Origin: Mucilaginibacter rigui
GTDB lineage: Bacteria; Bacteroidota; Bacteroidia; Sphingobacteriales; Sphingobacteriaceae
Length of the DNA: 64,000 nucleotides
Direction of reading: 5' to 3'
Assembly (NCBI RefSeq): GCF_014773275.1
Contig: NZ_JACWMW010000002.1
Location: 744,001 to 808,000 of the forward strand
Part shown: positions 1-9,787 of the stretch, piece by piece
How the letters are laid out: every line of letters starts with the position of its first letter
Position numbering within the stretch: position 1 is the stretch's first letter
Notes under the pieces: model-generated
What the model saw: only the letters and a program-made list of their open reading frames with translations
What the model was told of the DNA's origin: nothing
Databases searched by the model: none
Made by a program: the position numbers and the translations under genes

Positions 1-263
1 TTATCCAGGTCATGAACACCTTTACAGATAAGTATATGAACTGGGATATGATAAAAGACCAGATGGCCGCTATGTACGCGCAGGAATTCACAGAAAAAGA
101 GCTAAAAGACCTGGCGGTTTTTTACAGGTCGCCGTTGGGTATAAAGCTTAATCAAAAACAACCTGTACTATTCCAAAAAGGGGCGCAACTTGGGCAGCAG
201 GCAGTACAAAGCCACCAGGCCGAACTGCAGCAAATGATGCAGGAAGCATTTAAAGATCAATAA
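1..263 (+). CDS. DUF2059-type protein, C-terminal part (5' end outside window)
   Basis: The reading frame is open from the first base and the ATG at 12 lies inside the protein, so only the C-terminal part is present. The residues around 'FTEKELKDLAVFYRSPLGIKL' match the conserved helical core of DUF2059 proteins, where an acidic helix leads into a (F/Y)Y-SP-G-K motif. Members are usually small exported proteins of unknown function. No signal peptide can be judged because the N-terminus is missing. The stop at 261-263 is followed by a small hairpin that may end transcription. Confidence 0.75.
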   Translation, partial: IQVMNTFTDKYMNWDMIKDQMAAMYAQEFTEKELKDLAVFYRSPLGIKLNQKQPVLFQKGAQLGQQAVQSHQAELQQMMQEAFKDQ

Positions 264-273
264 ACAATTTGTA

Positions 274-315
274 ACTAAGATATTCGTTTAGCATCTTAGT
301 AAAATATTCCTTTTT
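274..315 (+). terminator. Weak hairpin downstream of the DUF2059 gene
   Basis: ACTAAGAT (274-281) pairs exactly with ATCTTAGT (293-300) across an 11-nt loop. The stretch after it is A/T-rich and contains TTTTT. This may be a weak terminator, or a leader structure of the M16 protease gene that starts at 325. Confidence 0.35.
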
Positions 316-324
316 AATTTAAAT

Positions 325-3189
325 ATGAACATTAACAGAGCTTTATCTGTTGCCGCACTTGCCCTGATCATTGTATCGGGTAACGCAACGGCACAGGTAA
401 AAAGAAAACCTACCCCGTCTCCCAAAAACAGGCCCGCAACAACTGCAGCCGCCATTTATAGCCCAACGCTGCTCCCGGTTGATAAAAATGTGCTGATAGG
501 CAAATTACCAAACGGTTTAACCTACTACATTCGCCATAACGAGCAACCACAAAAACGTGCAGAGTTATACCTTGTTAATAAAGCAGGGTCGGTTTTAGAA
601 ACAGATGCGCAGCAGGGCCTGGCACATTTTACCGAGCACATGGCATTTAACGGCACACGCGATTTCCCTAAGAACGCATTGGTAGATTATCTGCAAAAAT
701 CGGGCGTAAAGTTTGGGGCCGATTTGAATGCCTATACTTCTTTTGATGAAACAGTATACCAATTACCATTGCCAACAGATAGCACTGCTGTTTTTGAAAA
801 AGGCTTTAATATCCTTGCAAACTGGGCGGGTTATGTAACATTTGACCCTGCAGAAATAGACAAAGAGCGTGGCGTTGTTTTAGAAGAAGCACGCCTGCGT
901 GGTAAGAACGCGCAAGAGCGTTTAAGCCTGCAAACGCTGCCTGTAATATTAAATAATTCGAGGTATGCATCACGCTTACCTGTAGGTAAAGAAGATGTTA
1001 TTAAAGCATTTACTGCCGAAACCATAAAAAGCTTTTACGCCGATTGGTACCGCCCTAACCTGCAGGCGGTAATTGCCGTTGGCGATTTTGATGTAAAACG
1101 CGTTGAGGAACTGATCAAGGCAAACTTCTCGGGCCTTAAAAATCCGGTTGCAGCTAAACCACGTACCGAATTTAATGTAGCGCCCACACCAGGCACTGTT
1201 GTTAAAATAGCTACTGATAAAGAGTTTCCGTATACCCTTGCCCAGATCATTGTAAAGCATCCGCAATCGGTTACACGCACAACAGATAATTACATGCAAA
1301 GTGTGCGTATATCATTATTCAACTTTATGCTGAACCAAAGGCTTGGCGAATTGCAGCAAAAAGCCGAACCACCATTTTTATATGCCCGTACTTCTTACGG
1401 CCCGCTTATTGGTAAGCAGGATGCATTCTCGTCGGTAGTGGTTGCTAACCCTGATGGGTTGGAAAAAGCGGTAAAGACAGTTGTAGCCGAAACCGAGCGT
1501 GCCCGTAAATTTGGCTTTACTCTTACCGAACTGGAGCGTGCCAAACAACAGGCGTTAGTAGGCATCCAAAATGCATATTACGAAAGAAACAAAACTAACT
1601 CGGCAAATTACGTAAGGGAGTACCAGTTAAACTTTTTAAAAGGAGAGGCTATCCCGGGTATTGATTTTGAGTATAATTTTTATGTAAACAATATCAGCAA
1701 GATAAACCTTGCCGAAATGAATGCCATGGCCGGCAAATTCATCAGCGATCAAAACCGTGTAATTATTGTTGAAGGCGCTGAAAAGGATAAAGATAAACTT
1801 CCTGACGAAAAAGCTATTTTAAGCTGGATAGGTGCAGCCGGAAATAACCTTACTGCTTATGTAGATAATGTTACCAGTAAGCCGCTAATGGAAAAAGCAC
1901 CGGAAGGTTCAAAAGTTGTATCAGAAACCAAAGACGAGGCAATAGGTACAACTACCATGATATTAGGCAACGGGCTGAAAGTAATATTAAAACCAACTGA
2001 GTTTAAAAACGATCAGATCCTGATCAATGGATCGGCCTTTGGCGGTACCTCACTGGCAAGCGATGCTGATTATACATCAGCAAGCTTCGCAGGTTCGGTT
2101 GTTGGCAGCAGCGGTATATCAGAATTTAACCAGGGCCAGCTGGATAAGATGCTTGCCGGTAAAAATGTAAATGTATCGCCTTATATAAGTGAAATTACAC
2201 AGGGCATAAGAGGCAGCGCATCCCCGCGCGATTTTGAAACTGCTATGCAATTGATATACTTGTATTTTACACAGCCACGTAAGGATGCTGAAATATGGAA
2301 GGGGACTATAAACCAAACCAAGGCACTATTAACCAACCGGACACTTGACCCGCTTAGTGTTTACCAGGATACGCTTTCAAACGTGTTAAGTAATAACAAT
2401 TTCCGCGGCGGCGCTACTACGGTTGAAAGGCTAAACACTGCTAACCTTGATAAAGGGTATGCCTTTTATAAAGACAGGTTTGCTGATGCAAGCAATTTTA
2501 CCTTTGTGGTGGTTGGTAGTTTTACGGTAAATGAGATAAGGCCTTTTATGGAAGCCTATCTTGGTGCTTTGCCATCAACCAATAAAAAAGAAACATTTAA
2601 GAATTTAAAAATGTACCCTGCACCGGGGCAGATAACCAAAACCGTTTACAAAGGTGTTGATGATAAGGCCAACGTACAAATGATATACAGTGGCGATTAT
2701 GTTTTTAACGAGGCAAATAACCTGCAGCTTGATGCGCTGGAAGAAGTGTTGAACATTAAGCTTGTTGAGCGTTTGCGCGAGCAGGAAAGCGGGATATACG
2801 CACCGGGTATAAGGGCAAACTACGTTAAAAACCCGCAAGGCAGGTACACTGTTACTATTTCGTTTACCTGTGCCGCTGCAAATGTTGATAAGCTGATAGC
2901 TGCAACGCTTGATGAGATAGGCAAAATAAAACAGACAGGTGCACAGCCCGCCGATATTGAAAAATTTGTTGCTGAAGAAGCCCGGTCAACCCAGGTGCAA
3001 ATGAAACAGAATATTTCATGGGCCGGTTACCTGGCCGGGGTTGTTCAAAATGATCAGGACCCTGATCAGATATTGAGCCACGTTAAAAACCTGGATCAAA
3101 TAACGGTACAAAGCACAAAGGATGCTGCCATCAAATATCTAAATAATAACAACCTGGCAAAAGTTATACTGATGCCTGAAAAGAAGTAA
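325..3189 (+). CDS. M16 family zinc metallopeptidase (pitrilysin/insulinase-like), secreted
   Basis: This 954-residue protein has a hydrophobic N-terminal export signal (cleavage likely after 'GNATA'), then a Lys/Pro-rich linker and two M16 halves. The inverted zinc motif HxxEH is H101-F-T-E104-H105. The acidic segment near residues 181-188 (KERGVVLEE) lies at the expected distance to supply the third zinc ligand. The C-terminal half (about 540-950) is the catalytically silent M16_C repeat. Length and order fit the large two-domain bacterial M16 proteases that act on peptides in the periplasm. The ATG at 325 gives a clean signal peptide. It is followed by a strong terminator shared with the convergent lipoprotein gene. 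The substrate is unknown. Confidence 0.93.
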   Translation: MNINRALSVAALALIIVSGNATAQVKRKPTPSPKNRPATTAAAIYSPTLLPVDKNVLIGKLPNGLTYYIRHNEQPQKRAELYLVNKAGSVLETDAQQGLAHFTEHMAFNGTRDFPKNALVDYLQKSGVKFGADLNAYTSFDETVYQLPLPTDSTAVFEKGFNILANWAGYVTFDPAEIDKERGVVLEEARLRGKNAQERLSLQTLPVILNNSRYASRLPVGKEDVIKAFTAETIKSFYADWYRPNLQAVIAVGDFDVKRVEELIKANFSGLKNPVAAKPRTEFNVAPTPGTVVKIATDKEFPYTLAQIIVKHPQSVTRTTDNYMQSVRISLFNFMLNQRLGELQQKAEPPFLYARTSYGPLIGKQDAFSSVVVANPDGLEKAVKTVVAETERARKFGFTLTELERAKQQALVGIQNAYYERNKTNSANYVREYQLNFLKGEAIPGIDFEYNFYVNNISKINLAEMNAMAGKFISDQNRVIIVEGAEKDKDKLPDEKAILSWIGAAGNNLTAYVDNVTSKPLMEKAPEGSKVVSETKDEAIGTTTMILGNGLKVILKPTEFKNDQILINGSAFGGTSLASDADYTSASFAGSVVGSSGISEFNQGQLDKMLAGKNVNVSPYISEITQGIRGSASPRDFETAMQLIYLYFTQPRKDAEIWKGTINQTKALLTNRTLDPLSVYQDTLSNVLSNNNFRGGATTVERLNTANLDKGYAFYKDRFADASNFTFVVVGSFTVNEIRPFMEAYLGALPSTNKKETFKNLKMYPAPGQITKTVYKGVDDKANVQMIYSGDYVFNEANNLQLDALEEVLNIKLVERLREQESGIYAPGIRANYVKNPQGRYTVTISFTCAAANVDKLIAATLDEIGKIKQTGAQPADIEKFVAEEARSTQVQMKQNISWAGYLAGVVQNDQDPDQILSHVKNLDQITVQSTKDAAIKYLNNNNLAKVILMPEKK

Positions 3190-3208
3190 CAAGTAATATA
3201 AAAGGAAT

Positions 3209-3243
3209 AAAAAAGCCCCTGTTAACTAACAGGGGCTTTTTTA
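3209..3243. terminator. Bidirectional rho-independent terminator
   Basis: A-rich flank, a GC-rich stem (AGCCCCTGTT pairing with AACAGGGGCT) and a T-run lie between the convergent M16 gene and the minus-strand lipoprotein gene. A/T tracts on both sides let it serve both strands. Confidence 0.85.
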
Positions 3244-3912
3244 TTTGAGGGGTTTTAAGCTGGAAAAGAACGGCAGGTAAGTAGTTGCCGCTTCTCTGCC
3301 GGGTTCGTGCACGGTAATGCCGGTAATAATGTCTTTATCATCTACATCAAAAGCGATGCCTCCCTTAATATCATCATAAAGGCTGCGTTTGCCACCATTG
3401 TATGTAAATGTTGCCACCTTTTTTAAATTATATAACGACCAAACACTTTTAAACGGAATGCCCACATATAGCTTGCTGTTAATTTTAAATGCGGGCGAGG
3501 TTACCCGTATCTGTTTAACCCGCTTTACTTCATCATCTCCCTGCCCGCGCGAAAAATACATTTGGGTTACGTAACCTGTTGTATCATGGTTGGCATACCA
3601 GATAGATATACTCTTCCCCATAGCAGCGTCTCCACCATCGGGGGGGCCCAATCTTTTATGCACATTCTCCGCGCTTTCGTTAATAGTTGTTTGGCCAAGG
3701 CTTATGCCCGGTACTATCAGCTGCGATAAAGGTACGGGTTTATCTCCCGGCAGGTCAACAACACTGGTATCTGCCGCTTTAATCAGGCTGTCCGGCTGTG
3801 GGGTATCCGTTTTGTTAGCTATGGTGTCTGCCGATGCTGGCGTAGTTTTTTGCTTGCATGAAAATAGTGCTATTGCCAGCGCCGTGACTATAAAATATTT
3901 TGAAAAATTCAT
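3241..3912 (-). CDS. Predicted lipoprotein of unknown function
   Basis: The 223-residue product starts with a lipoprotein signal; the lipobox is LFSC, with the lipidated Cys near residue 19. A Thr/Ser/Pro/Asp-rich tether follows to about residue 50. The rest is a globular domain of mixed strands with no motif I recognise. The segment 'GISLGQTTINESAENVHKRLG' resembles the beginnings of small outer-membrane-lipoprotein-type repeats, but this is too weak to name a family. It is divergent from the helicase gene (71 bp apart) and convergent with the M16 protease. Confidence 0.8.
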   Translation of the reverse strand: MNFSKYFIVTALAIALFSCKQKTTPASADTIANKTDTPQPDSLIKAADTSVVDLPGDKPVPLSQLIVPGISLGQTTINESAENVHKRLGPPDGGDAAMGKSISIWYANHDTTGYVTQMYFSRGQGDDEVKRVKQIRVTSPAFKINSKLYVGIPFKSVWSLYNLKKVATFTYNGGKRSLYDDIKGGIAFDVDDKDIITGITVHEPGREAATTYLPFFSSLKPLK

Positions 3913-3983
3913 GGTTGTAACAATTTGTTTAATTTACGGTTGATAGATATAACCAATAATAGGGTAATTTGTTACCATAAACA

Positions 3984-6560
3984 ATGACATCAAAAGGCCA
4001 AAAGGTAATACAGCAATGGTACAAACAAAAACAGTGGAAGCAGTTTCCGTTTCAAAAAGAAATGGAGGAGGCTTATCTGTCGGGCTTTTCGGGCTTGCTG
4101 AATGCGCCTACCGGCAGCGGTAAAACCTTTGCATTATTCCTGCCATTTCTGGCCGATTTTATCAATAAATACCCTGATACCTATACCACACAAAAAAACA
4201 ACGGCTTGCTGATGTTATGGATAACGCCCCTGCGTGCCTTAACTAATGATATCCGCAAGGCAATGCAGGAAGTATGTGATGATATTGGCCTGCCCTGGCG
4301 CATCATGACGCGCACCGGCGATACCTCTGCCGCCGAAAAGGCCGCATTAAAGCGAAAGCTACCCGAAGTGCTTTTAACTACCCCCGAAAGCCTGCACCTT
4401 ATGCTGGCCCAAAAGGAGTATAACAAGGTATTTAAAGGCCTGCGGGTAATGGTTTGCGATGAATGGCATGAATTGCTTGGTACCAAACGCGGCGTACAGG
4501 TGGAGCTGGGCCTGAGCAAATTGAAGAGTTTGAGTCGGGAGTCTGAACTCGAAAGTAAAGGTGGCTTAAGACTTCAAACCTCCGACTCCGAGCTTAGGAT
4601 CTGGGGTATCTCGGCAACCATAGGCAACCTTGAACAGGCCGCCGAGGTTTTGCTGGGGAATGATTTTTCGCCGGAGCGGATCAGGATGGTGCGAGCCCAT
4701 GTGAATAAGAAGCTGGTGATAGAATCTGTTATACCCCCAAATATTGAAAATTATAGTTGGGCCGGGCATATTGGGGTAAAGCTATTGCCGCAGGTAATGG
4801 AAATAGTGGCCAAAAGCAAAACCACACTCATATTTACCAATACGCGGTCGCAAAGCGAGATCTGGTATCACGCCATTATTGATAATTATCCCGAGTATGC
4901 CGGCATTATGGCCATGCACCATGGCTCGCTGGATAATGACTTGCGTAACTGGGTAGAACAGGCCTTACATGCCGAAGCACTGAAAGTGGTGGTATGTACC
5001 TCCAGTTTAGACCTGGGGGTGGATTTTCGACCGGTGGATACGGTGGTGCAGGTAGGCAGCCCAAAAGGGGTTGCCCGTTTTATGCAGCGCGCAGGCAGGA
5101 GCGGCCACCATCCGGGGGCTATATCAAAGGCTTATTTTGTGCCAACCCATTCATTAGAATTGTTGGAAGGTGCAGCGTTAAAACAAGCTATTAAAAAAGG
5201 CGTGTTTGAGAGCCGCGACCCCATGCTGCTGACCATGGATGTGCTGATACAGTTTATGGTGACGCTGGCGGTATCAGATGGTTTCCGCGCCGATGAATTG
5301 TTTAAGGAAGTGAAAACCACCTTTGCCTTTGCCGATCTGCGCCGGGATGAGTTTAACCAACTGCTTGATTTTATAACCAATGGCGGCAAAACCCTTGCCC
5401 AATACGATGAATTTTTAAAAGTAGAGGTAGAGAATGGTCTGTTTAAAGTGAATAGCAGGCGTGTAGCCATGCGCCACAGGCTTAGTATAGGCACAATTAC
5501 CAGTGAGTTAAGCATCCGCGTAAAATGGCTTAGCGGCGGCAGCTTGGGCACTGTCGAAGAAAGCTTTATATCCAAATTAAAACCGGGTAATACCTTTTGG
5601 TTTGCGGGCCGCAGCCTTGAATTTATTAAGGTGAAAGAAATGACAGCTTATGTTAAAAAATCAAAATCCACCAAAGGACTGATCCCAAGTTGGAATGGCG
5701 GGCGGATGCCTTTGTCGTCTCAATTATCTGCCGTTTTTAGGGATAAGCTGGATGAGGTGGCTAATGGCATTGAAACCGATATAGAAGTGAAAGCGCTTAA
5801 GCCTTTGTTTGGTTTGCAGGCAGAATTATCGCACTTGCCGCAAAGCCACGAGTTTTTGATAGAATCTTTTAAATCGCGCGAGGGGCACCATCTCTTATTT
5901 TACCCTTTTGAGGGGCGGTTAGTGCATGAGGGTATGGCATCATTGCTTGCTTACCGTATTTCTAAAATTAAACCGGCCAGCTTCTCCATCGCCATGAATG
6001 ATTATGGGTTTGAATTACTTACGGATGAAGATATCCCCATAGAAGAAGCTTTGGAGGATGCCGATTTCTTCAGTATTAATAACCTGATAGATGATATACA
6101 GCACAGCCTTAACTCCAATGAAATGGCCAGGCGCAGGTTCAGGGATATTGCGCACATTGGTGGGCTGGTGTTTACAGGTTATCCCGGCCAGCCGGTAAAG
6201 AATAAACATTTACAGGCATCAACATCTTTACTGTTTGAGGTATTTAACGAGTATGAGCCCGATAACCTTCTTGTGCGGCAGGCATATAATGAAGCGTTGG
6301 CTTTTCAATTGGAAGAGTTCCGCTTGCGTGCGGCCTTGCAACGTATTCAAACGCAAAACATCGTTTTAAAAGTTATCGAACGCCCAACACCATTCGCATT
6401 CCCGATACTGGTAGACAGCCTTGGGCGCGAACGGCTCACCACCGAAACCATGGAAGAACGCATTGCCAAAATGGCCCGGCGTTATGGTGCCGATGAGGTT
6501 GCGGATAAACCTTCACCGAGGAGCAGGAAAACGGGCGTTACAAGGAAAAAGGGGTTTTAG
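3984..6560 (+). CDS. Ligase-associated-type DEXH box helicase (Lhr-like)
   Basis: This is an 858-residue SF2 helicase. Walker A is APTGSGKT (41-48). Motif II is DEWH (159-162), characteristic of the Lhr group. Motif III is SATIGN, and motif VI is in the RAGRSGHH stretch (from about R369). The C-terminal half (about 430-820) matches the winged-helix/DEAD-assoc region of the 'ligase-associated DNA damage response' DEXH helicase family, whose members sit beside an ATP-dependent DNA ligase, an MBL-fold exonuclease and a phosphoesterase. None of those partners is adjacent here. A likely role is DNA unwinding or strand annealing during repair. An oddity is an in-frame insertion of about 20 residues at roughly 183-202, encoded by an imperfect palindrome (4532-4588), just before motif III. 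Confidence 0.9.
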   Translation: MTSKGQKVIQQWYKQKQWKQFPFQKEMEEAYLSGFSGLLNAPTGSGKTFALFLPFLADFINKYPDTYTTQKNNGLLMLWITPLRALTNDIRKAMQEVCDDIGLPWRIMTRTGDTSAAEKAALKRKLPEVLLTTPESLHLMLAQKEYNKVFKGLRVMVCDEWHELLGTKRGVQVELGLSKLKSLSRESELESKGGLRLQTSDSELRIWGISATIGNLEQAAEVLLGNDFSPERIRMVRAHVNKKLVIESVIPPNIENYSWAGHIGVKLLPQVMEIVAKSKTTLIFTNTRSQSEIWYHAIIDNYPEYAGIMAMHHGSLDNDLRNWVEQALHAEALKVVVCTSSLDLGVDFRPVDTVVQVGSPKGVARFMQRAGRSGHHPGAISKAYFVPTHSLELLEGAALKQAIKKGVFESRDPMLLTMDVLIQFMVTLAVSDGFRADELFKEVKTTFAFADLRRDEFNQLLDFITNGGKTLAQYDEFLKVEVENGLFKVNSRRVAMRHRLSIGTITSELSIRVKWLSGGSLGTVEESFISKLKPGNTFWFAGRSLEFIKVKEMTAYVKKSKSTKGLIPSWNGGRMPLSSQLSAVFRDKLDEVANGIETDIEVKALKPLFGLQAELSHLPQSHEFLIESFKSREGHHLLFYPFEGRLVHEGMASLLAYRISKIKPASFSIAMNDYGFELLTDEDIPIEEALEDADFFSINNLIDDIQHSLNSNEMARRRFRDIAHIGGLVFTGYPGQPVKNKHLQASTSLLFEVFNEYEPDNLLVRQAYNEALAFQLEEFRLRAALQRIQTQNIVLKVIERPTPFAFPILVDSLGRERLTTETMEERIAKMARRYGADEVADKPSPRSRKTGVTRKKGF
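4532..4588. repeat. Palindromic element inserted in-frame inside the helicase gene
   Basis: Arms 4532-4555 and 4565-4588 are imperfect inverted repeats (GAGTCGG...GAAAG versus CTTAAG...CCGACTC) around a 9-nt centre. The encoded residues (SRESELESKGGLRLQTSDSE) are polar and not typical of the family at this point, between 'KLKSL' and 'LRIWGISATIGN'. This looks like a REP-type hairpin that landed without breaking the frame. Confidence 0.65.
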
Positions 6561-6570
6561 GAAAGCAACA

Positions 6571-6661
6571 GTCATTGCGAGCGTAGCGTGGCAATCTTCT
6601 ACATAACAGTCGGTGATAAGTATGTCGAAGATTGCCACGTCACTTCGTTCCTCGCAATGAC
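6571..6661. repeat. REP-like intergenic palindrome (GTCATTGCGAG family)
   Basis: GTCATTGCGAGCGTAGCG-TGGCAATCTT is mirrored by AAGATTGCCACG-TCACTTCGTTCCTCGCAATGAC across a short centre. This layout is common as dispersed intergenic repeats in Bacteroidota. It fills the gap between the convergent helicase and infB genes. A degenerate relative is at 53576-53655. Confidence 0.75.
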
Positions 6662-6685
6662 GCGCGGGGATAAAAAAATCTAAAC

Positions 6686-6716
6686 AAAAAAGGACGGTTA
6701 TACAACCGTCCTTTTC
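6686..6716 (-). terminator. Terminator of the rimP-nusA-infB operon
   Basis: AAAAGGACGGTT (6688-6699) pairs with AACCGTCCTTTT (6704-6715). Read on the minus strand, the stem is followed by a T-run. It lies just past the infB stop codon. Confidence 0.85.
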
Positions 6717-6736
6717 AATATTAAGGTAATTAACGT

Positions 6737-9727
6737 TTACGCTAATTTACGTTTTACTTCTACGTTTTCGTATGCTTCTACTATATCACCAACTTCGATG
6801 TTGTTGTAGTTAGCAATGTTCAAACCACACTCGTAATTAGTTCCAACTTCTTTTACATCGTCTTTGAAACGTTTTAATGAAGCCAGTTCACCTGTATGGA
6901 TCACTACACCATCACGAATGATACGTATTTTACTGTTACGGCTAATTTTACCATCTAATACCATACAGCCTGCAATGGTACCAACCTTGCTGATCTTGAA
7001 GGTTTCGCGGATCTCTACGTTCGCAACAATCTTCTCTTCAAACGTTGGTGCAAGCATGCCTTCCATCGCCGCTTTTATCTCGTTGATAGCATCGTAGATG
7101 ATAGAGTATAACCTGATATCGATCTGCTCGGCCTCGGCCAGTTTACGCGCACCTCCCGAAGGACGTACCTGGAAACCTATAATGATCGCATCTGATGCAG
7201 AAGCCAGCAATACGTCTGATTCGGAGATCTGACCAACTGCTTTTGATATGATGTTAACCTGTATCTGCTCGGTAGATAGTTTAAGTAATGAATCTGACAA
7301 CGCCTCGATAGAACCATCCACGTCACCCTTAACAATAATGTTAAGTTCTTTAAAGTTACCAACTGCCAAACGGCGGCCAATTTCATCAAGGGTGATGTGT
7401 TTCTGTGTACGTAAGCCTTGCTCGCGTTGTAATTGTAAACGTTTGTTCGCAATTTCACGTGCTTCCGGCTCGGTATCTAATACGTTAAACTTATCGCCTG
7501 CTGTAGGTGCGCCCTGCATACCCAACACCTGTACCGGTGTAGATGGCCCTGCAGATTCGACCCTTTGGCCACGCTCGTTTGTTAACGCTTTAACACGCCC
7601 GCTGTAGCAACCGGCAAGTATTGGGTCGCCCACTTTTAAACGGCCTGCCTGTACCAATATAGTAGTAACAATACCACGGCCTTTGTCTAAGGCAGCTTCT
7701 ATTACTGTACCTACGGCACGTTTGTTAGGGTTAGCTTTCAGCTCAAGCAATTCTGCTTCAAGCAATACTTTCTCTAACAGCAAATCAACGTTTAAGCCTG
7801 TTTTTGCTGATATTTCTTGTGTTTGGTATTTACCGCCCCACTCTTCAACCAAAATGTTCATGGCTGATAGTTGCTCACGTACCTTATCGGCGTTAGCACC
7901 CGGCCTGTCAATTTTGTTGAAAGCAAAGATGATAGGCGCGCCGGCAGCCTGTGCGTGGTTTATGGCCTCGCGGGTTTGCGGCATCACGCTGTCATCAGCA
8001 GCAATAACAATGATAACAATATCCGTTACCTGTGCACCCCTGGCACGCATGGCGGTAAACGCCTCGTGGCCCGGTGTATCCAGGAAGGTGATCTTTCCTT
8101 TATCGCCCGGCAAAGTAACTTCGTAAGCGCCAATGTGCTGGGTTATACCCCCGGCCTCGCCGCCAATTACATTTGTTTTGCGGATAAAATCCAGTAATGA
8201 TGTTTTACCGTGGTCAACGTGGCCCATGATGGTCACAATTGGTGCACGTGGTATCAGGTCTTCCGGATCATCAGGCTGGTCAAGTATAAACTCTTCGTCC
8301 TGTGGTTTTACAAACTCAACCTGGTAGCCAAACTCATCGGCAACAATGCTTAAAGTTTCGGCATCCAAGCGTTGGTTAATGGATACGAACATACCCAAAC
8401 TCATACAAGTTGAGATGATCTGCGTTACTGATACATCCATCATGAGGGCTAATTCATTTGCCGTAACAAATTCGGTAACCTTTAACACTTTAGATTGTGC
8501 ATCCTGCTCCATTGCCAGTTCATCGGCATTTGCAGCAACATCATCACGTTTTTGACGACGGAATTTTGCACGCTGCGCAAATTTGCCCGACTTCCCTGCG
8601 CCGCTTAAGCGTGCAAGTGTAGCCTTGATCTGGTCTTGTATATCTTTTTCTGATGGTTCTTCTTTAGGACCTGAACTTGCAGGTGGCCTTCCTCCTCTAA
8701 AATCAGGACGGTTGCCACCACCCGGAGGCGCTGTTGGTCTGTTCCTGAAATCGGGACGGTTTGGATTAATTGTGCCGCTTGGCGGGGCCTGTTGGCCGCC
8801 GTTACCACCCGGGCCACCTTGCTGATCTTTACGCTTACGTTTGCGTTTCTGATCGGCAGCGTTACTTGCGGCACTTGATGAGGCTACCGGGCCACCGCGT
8901 TTAGGCTGGTTAACCGGCAACTGTATCTTACCTATAATTTTGGGCCCTGTTAAACGCTCTGCATTCGCACGGATAACTTCATCCGGTTCTGCCGCGTCTT
9001 CTGCCGGGGCTGGTGTTGCTGCTGCTTGCGGCTCAACAACCGGTGCCGCTGGGGCTGCCGGCGCTTCGGCTTTAGGCGCTTCTGCAACAGGGGCGGGCGC
9101 AGGTTTTTCTGCAACAGGCTCTGGTGCTTTTGGCGTTTCTACTTCTGCAACTGCTGCCGGTGCCTGTTTTTCTACAACAGGCTCTGGTGCTTTTGGTGTT
9201 TCTACAACCGGTGCAGGTGCCGGCGTTTCAGCAACGGGCTCGGGCGCTTTTGGGGCCTCGGCAGGTTTTTCGGCTGCGGGCGCCTTAGCGTTAAGGTTAT
9301 TAAGGTCTATTTTACCAATTACCTTTACACCCGGCAATGCTTCGTTACGCTCTTCGGTTTTCACCTTTTCAGGTTCAATCGGTTTTGGCTTTTCAGCCGG
9401 TGCTGAAGCGAAATGGCCGGTGTTTTTGATCAGTATCTCCTCGTTCTCAAAATCTCTTGAACGACGGGACTCAACAGGTTTTTCAGGTGCCTGTGCGGGC
9501 TCCTCTTTCCTGATTTTGCCTATGCTGATCTGCTTGGCCTCCTCCTTAATAATTTTATCAACAGCAAACTCCTTTAACAAAGTAGTGTACATATCGTTAT
9601 CCAGCTTGGCCATTGGTTGCTTTTCAACTTTGTAACCTTTGGAAGCAAGAAAATCGACAATGGTACCCATACCAATGTTCAGTTCTTTTACTGCTTTAAT
9701 TAATTTTATGGATTTGTCTTCTGACAT
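6737..9727 (-). CDS. infB: Translation initiation factor IF-2
   Basis: This 996-residue GTPase brings fMet-tRNA to the 30S subunit. An N-terminal IF2_N helix precedes a long Ala/Pro/Glu/Val-rich spacer (about 130-250) with tandem 'APEPVAE' units, then a Gly/Pro/Arg-rich stretch and a second IF2_N region. The G domain starts near residue 500: GHVDHGKTS (G1), DTPGHEAF (G3) and NKID (G4). Domains II-IV follow to the C-terminus. The spacer explains the spurious long open frame on the opposite strand at 8940-9635. It is the last gene of rimP-nusA-infB, 60 bp after nusA, with a terminator downstream. Confidence 0.98.
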   Translation of the reverse strand: MSEDKSIKLIKAVKELNIGMGTIVDFLASKGYKVEKQPMAKLDNDMYTTLLKEFAVDKIIKEEAKQISIGKIRKEEPAQAPEKPVESRRSRDFENEEILIKNTGHFASAPAEKPKPIEPEKVKTEERNEALPGVKVIGKIDLNNLNAKAPAAEKPAEAPKAPEPVAETPAPAPVVETPKAPEPVVEKQAPAAVAEVETPKAPEPVAEKPAPAPVAEAPKAEAPAAPAAPVVEPQAAATPAPAEDAAEPDEVIRANAERLTGPKIIGKIQLPVNQPKRGGPVASSSAASNAADQKRKRKRKDQQGGPGGNGGQQAPPSGTINPNRPDFRNRPTAPPGGGNRPDFRGGRPPASSGPKEEPSEKDIQDQIKATLARLSGAGKSGKFAQRAKFRRQKRDDVAANADELAMEQDAQSKVLKVTEFVTANELALMMDVSVTQIISTCMSLGMFVSINQRLDAETLSIVADEFGYQVEFVKPQDEEFILDQPDDPEDLIPRAPIVTIMGHVDHGKTSLLDFIRKTNVIGGEAGGITQHIGAYEVTLPGDKGKITFLDTPGHEAFTAMRARGAQVTDIVIIVIAADDSVMPQTREAINHAQAAGAPIIFAFNKIDRPGANADKVREQLSAMNILVEEWGGKYQTQEISAKTGLNVDLLLEKVLLEAELLELKANPNKRAVGTVIEAALDKGRGIVTTILVQAGRLKVGDPILAGCYSGRVKALTNERGQRVESAGPSTPVQVLGMQGAPTAGDKFNVLDTEPEAREIANKRLQLQREQGLRTQKHITLDEIGRRLAVGNFKELNIIVKGDVDGSIEALSDSLLKLSTEQIQVNIISKAVGQISESDVLLASASDAIIIGFQVRPSGGARKLAEAEQIDIRLYSIIYDAINEIKAAMEGMLAPTFEEKIVANVEIRETFKISKVGTIAGCMVLDGKISRNSKIRIIRDGVVIHTGELASLKRFKDDVKEVGTNYECGLNIANYNNIEVGDIVEAYENVEVKRKLA

Positions 9728-9787
9728 TTATTAAATTTTCTCTGCTAATTATCGCAAAAATACGATTTTTTATTCGTGTTATTTCGT

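Noticed and set aside
8940-9635. A 231-residue plus-strand frame rich in Ala/Gly/Ser opposite infB
   Set aside because: It is the antisense shadow of the Ala/Pro/Glu-rich IF-2 spacer. It has no upstream signals and its repeats mirror the infB codons.
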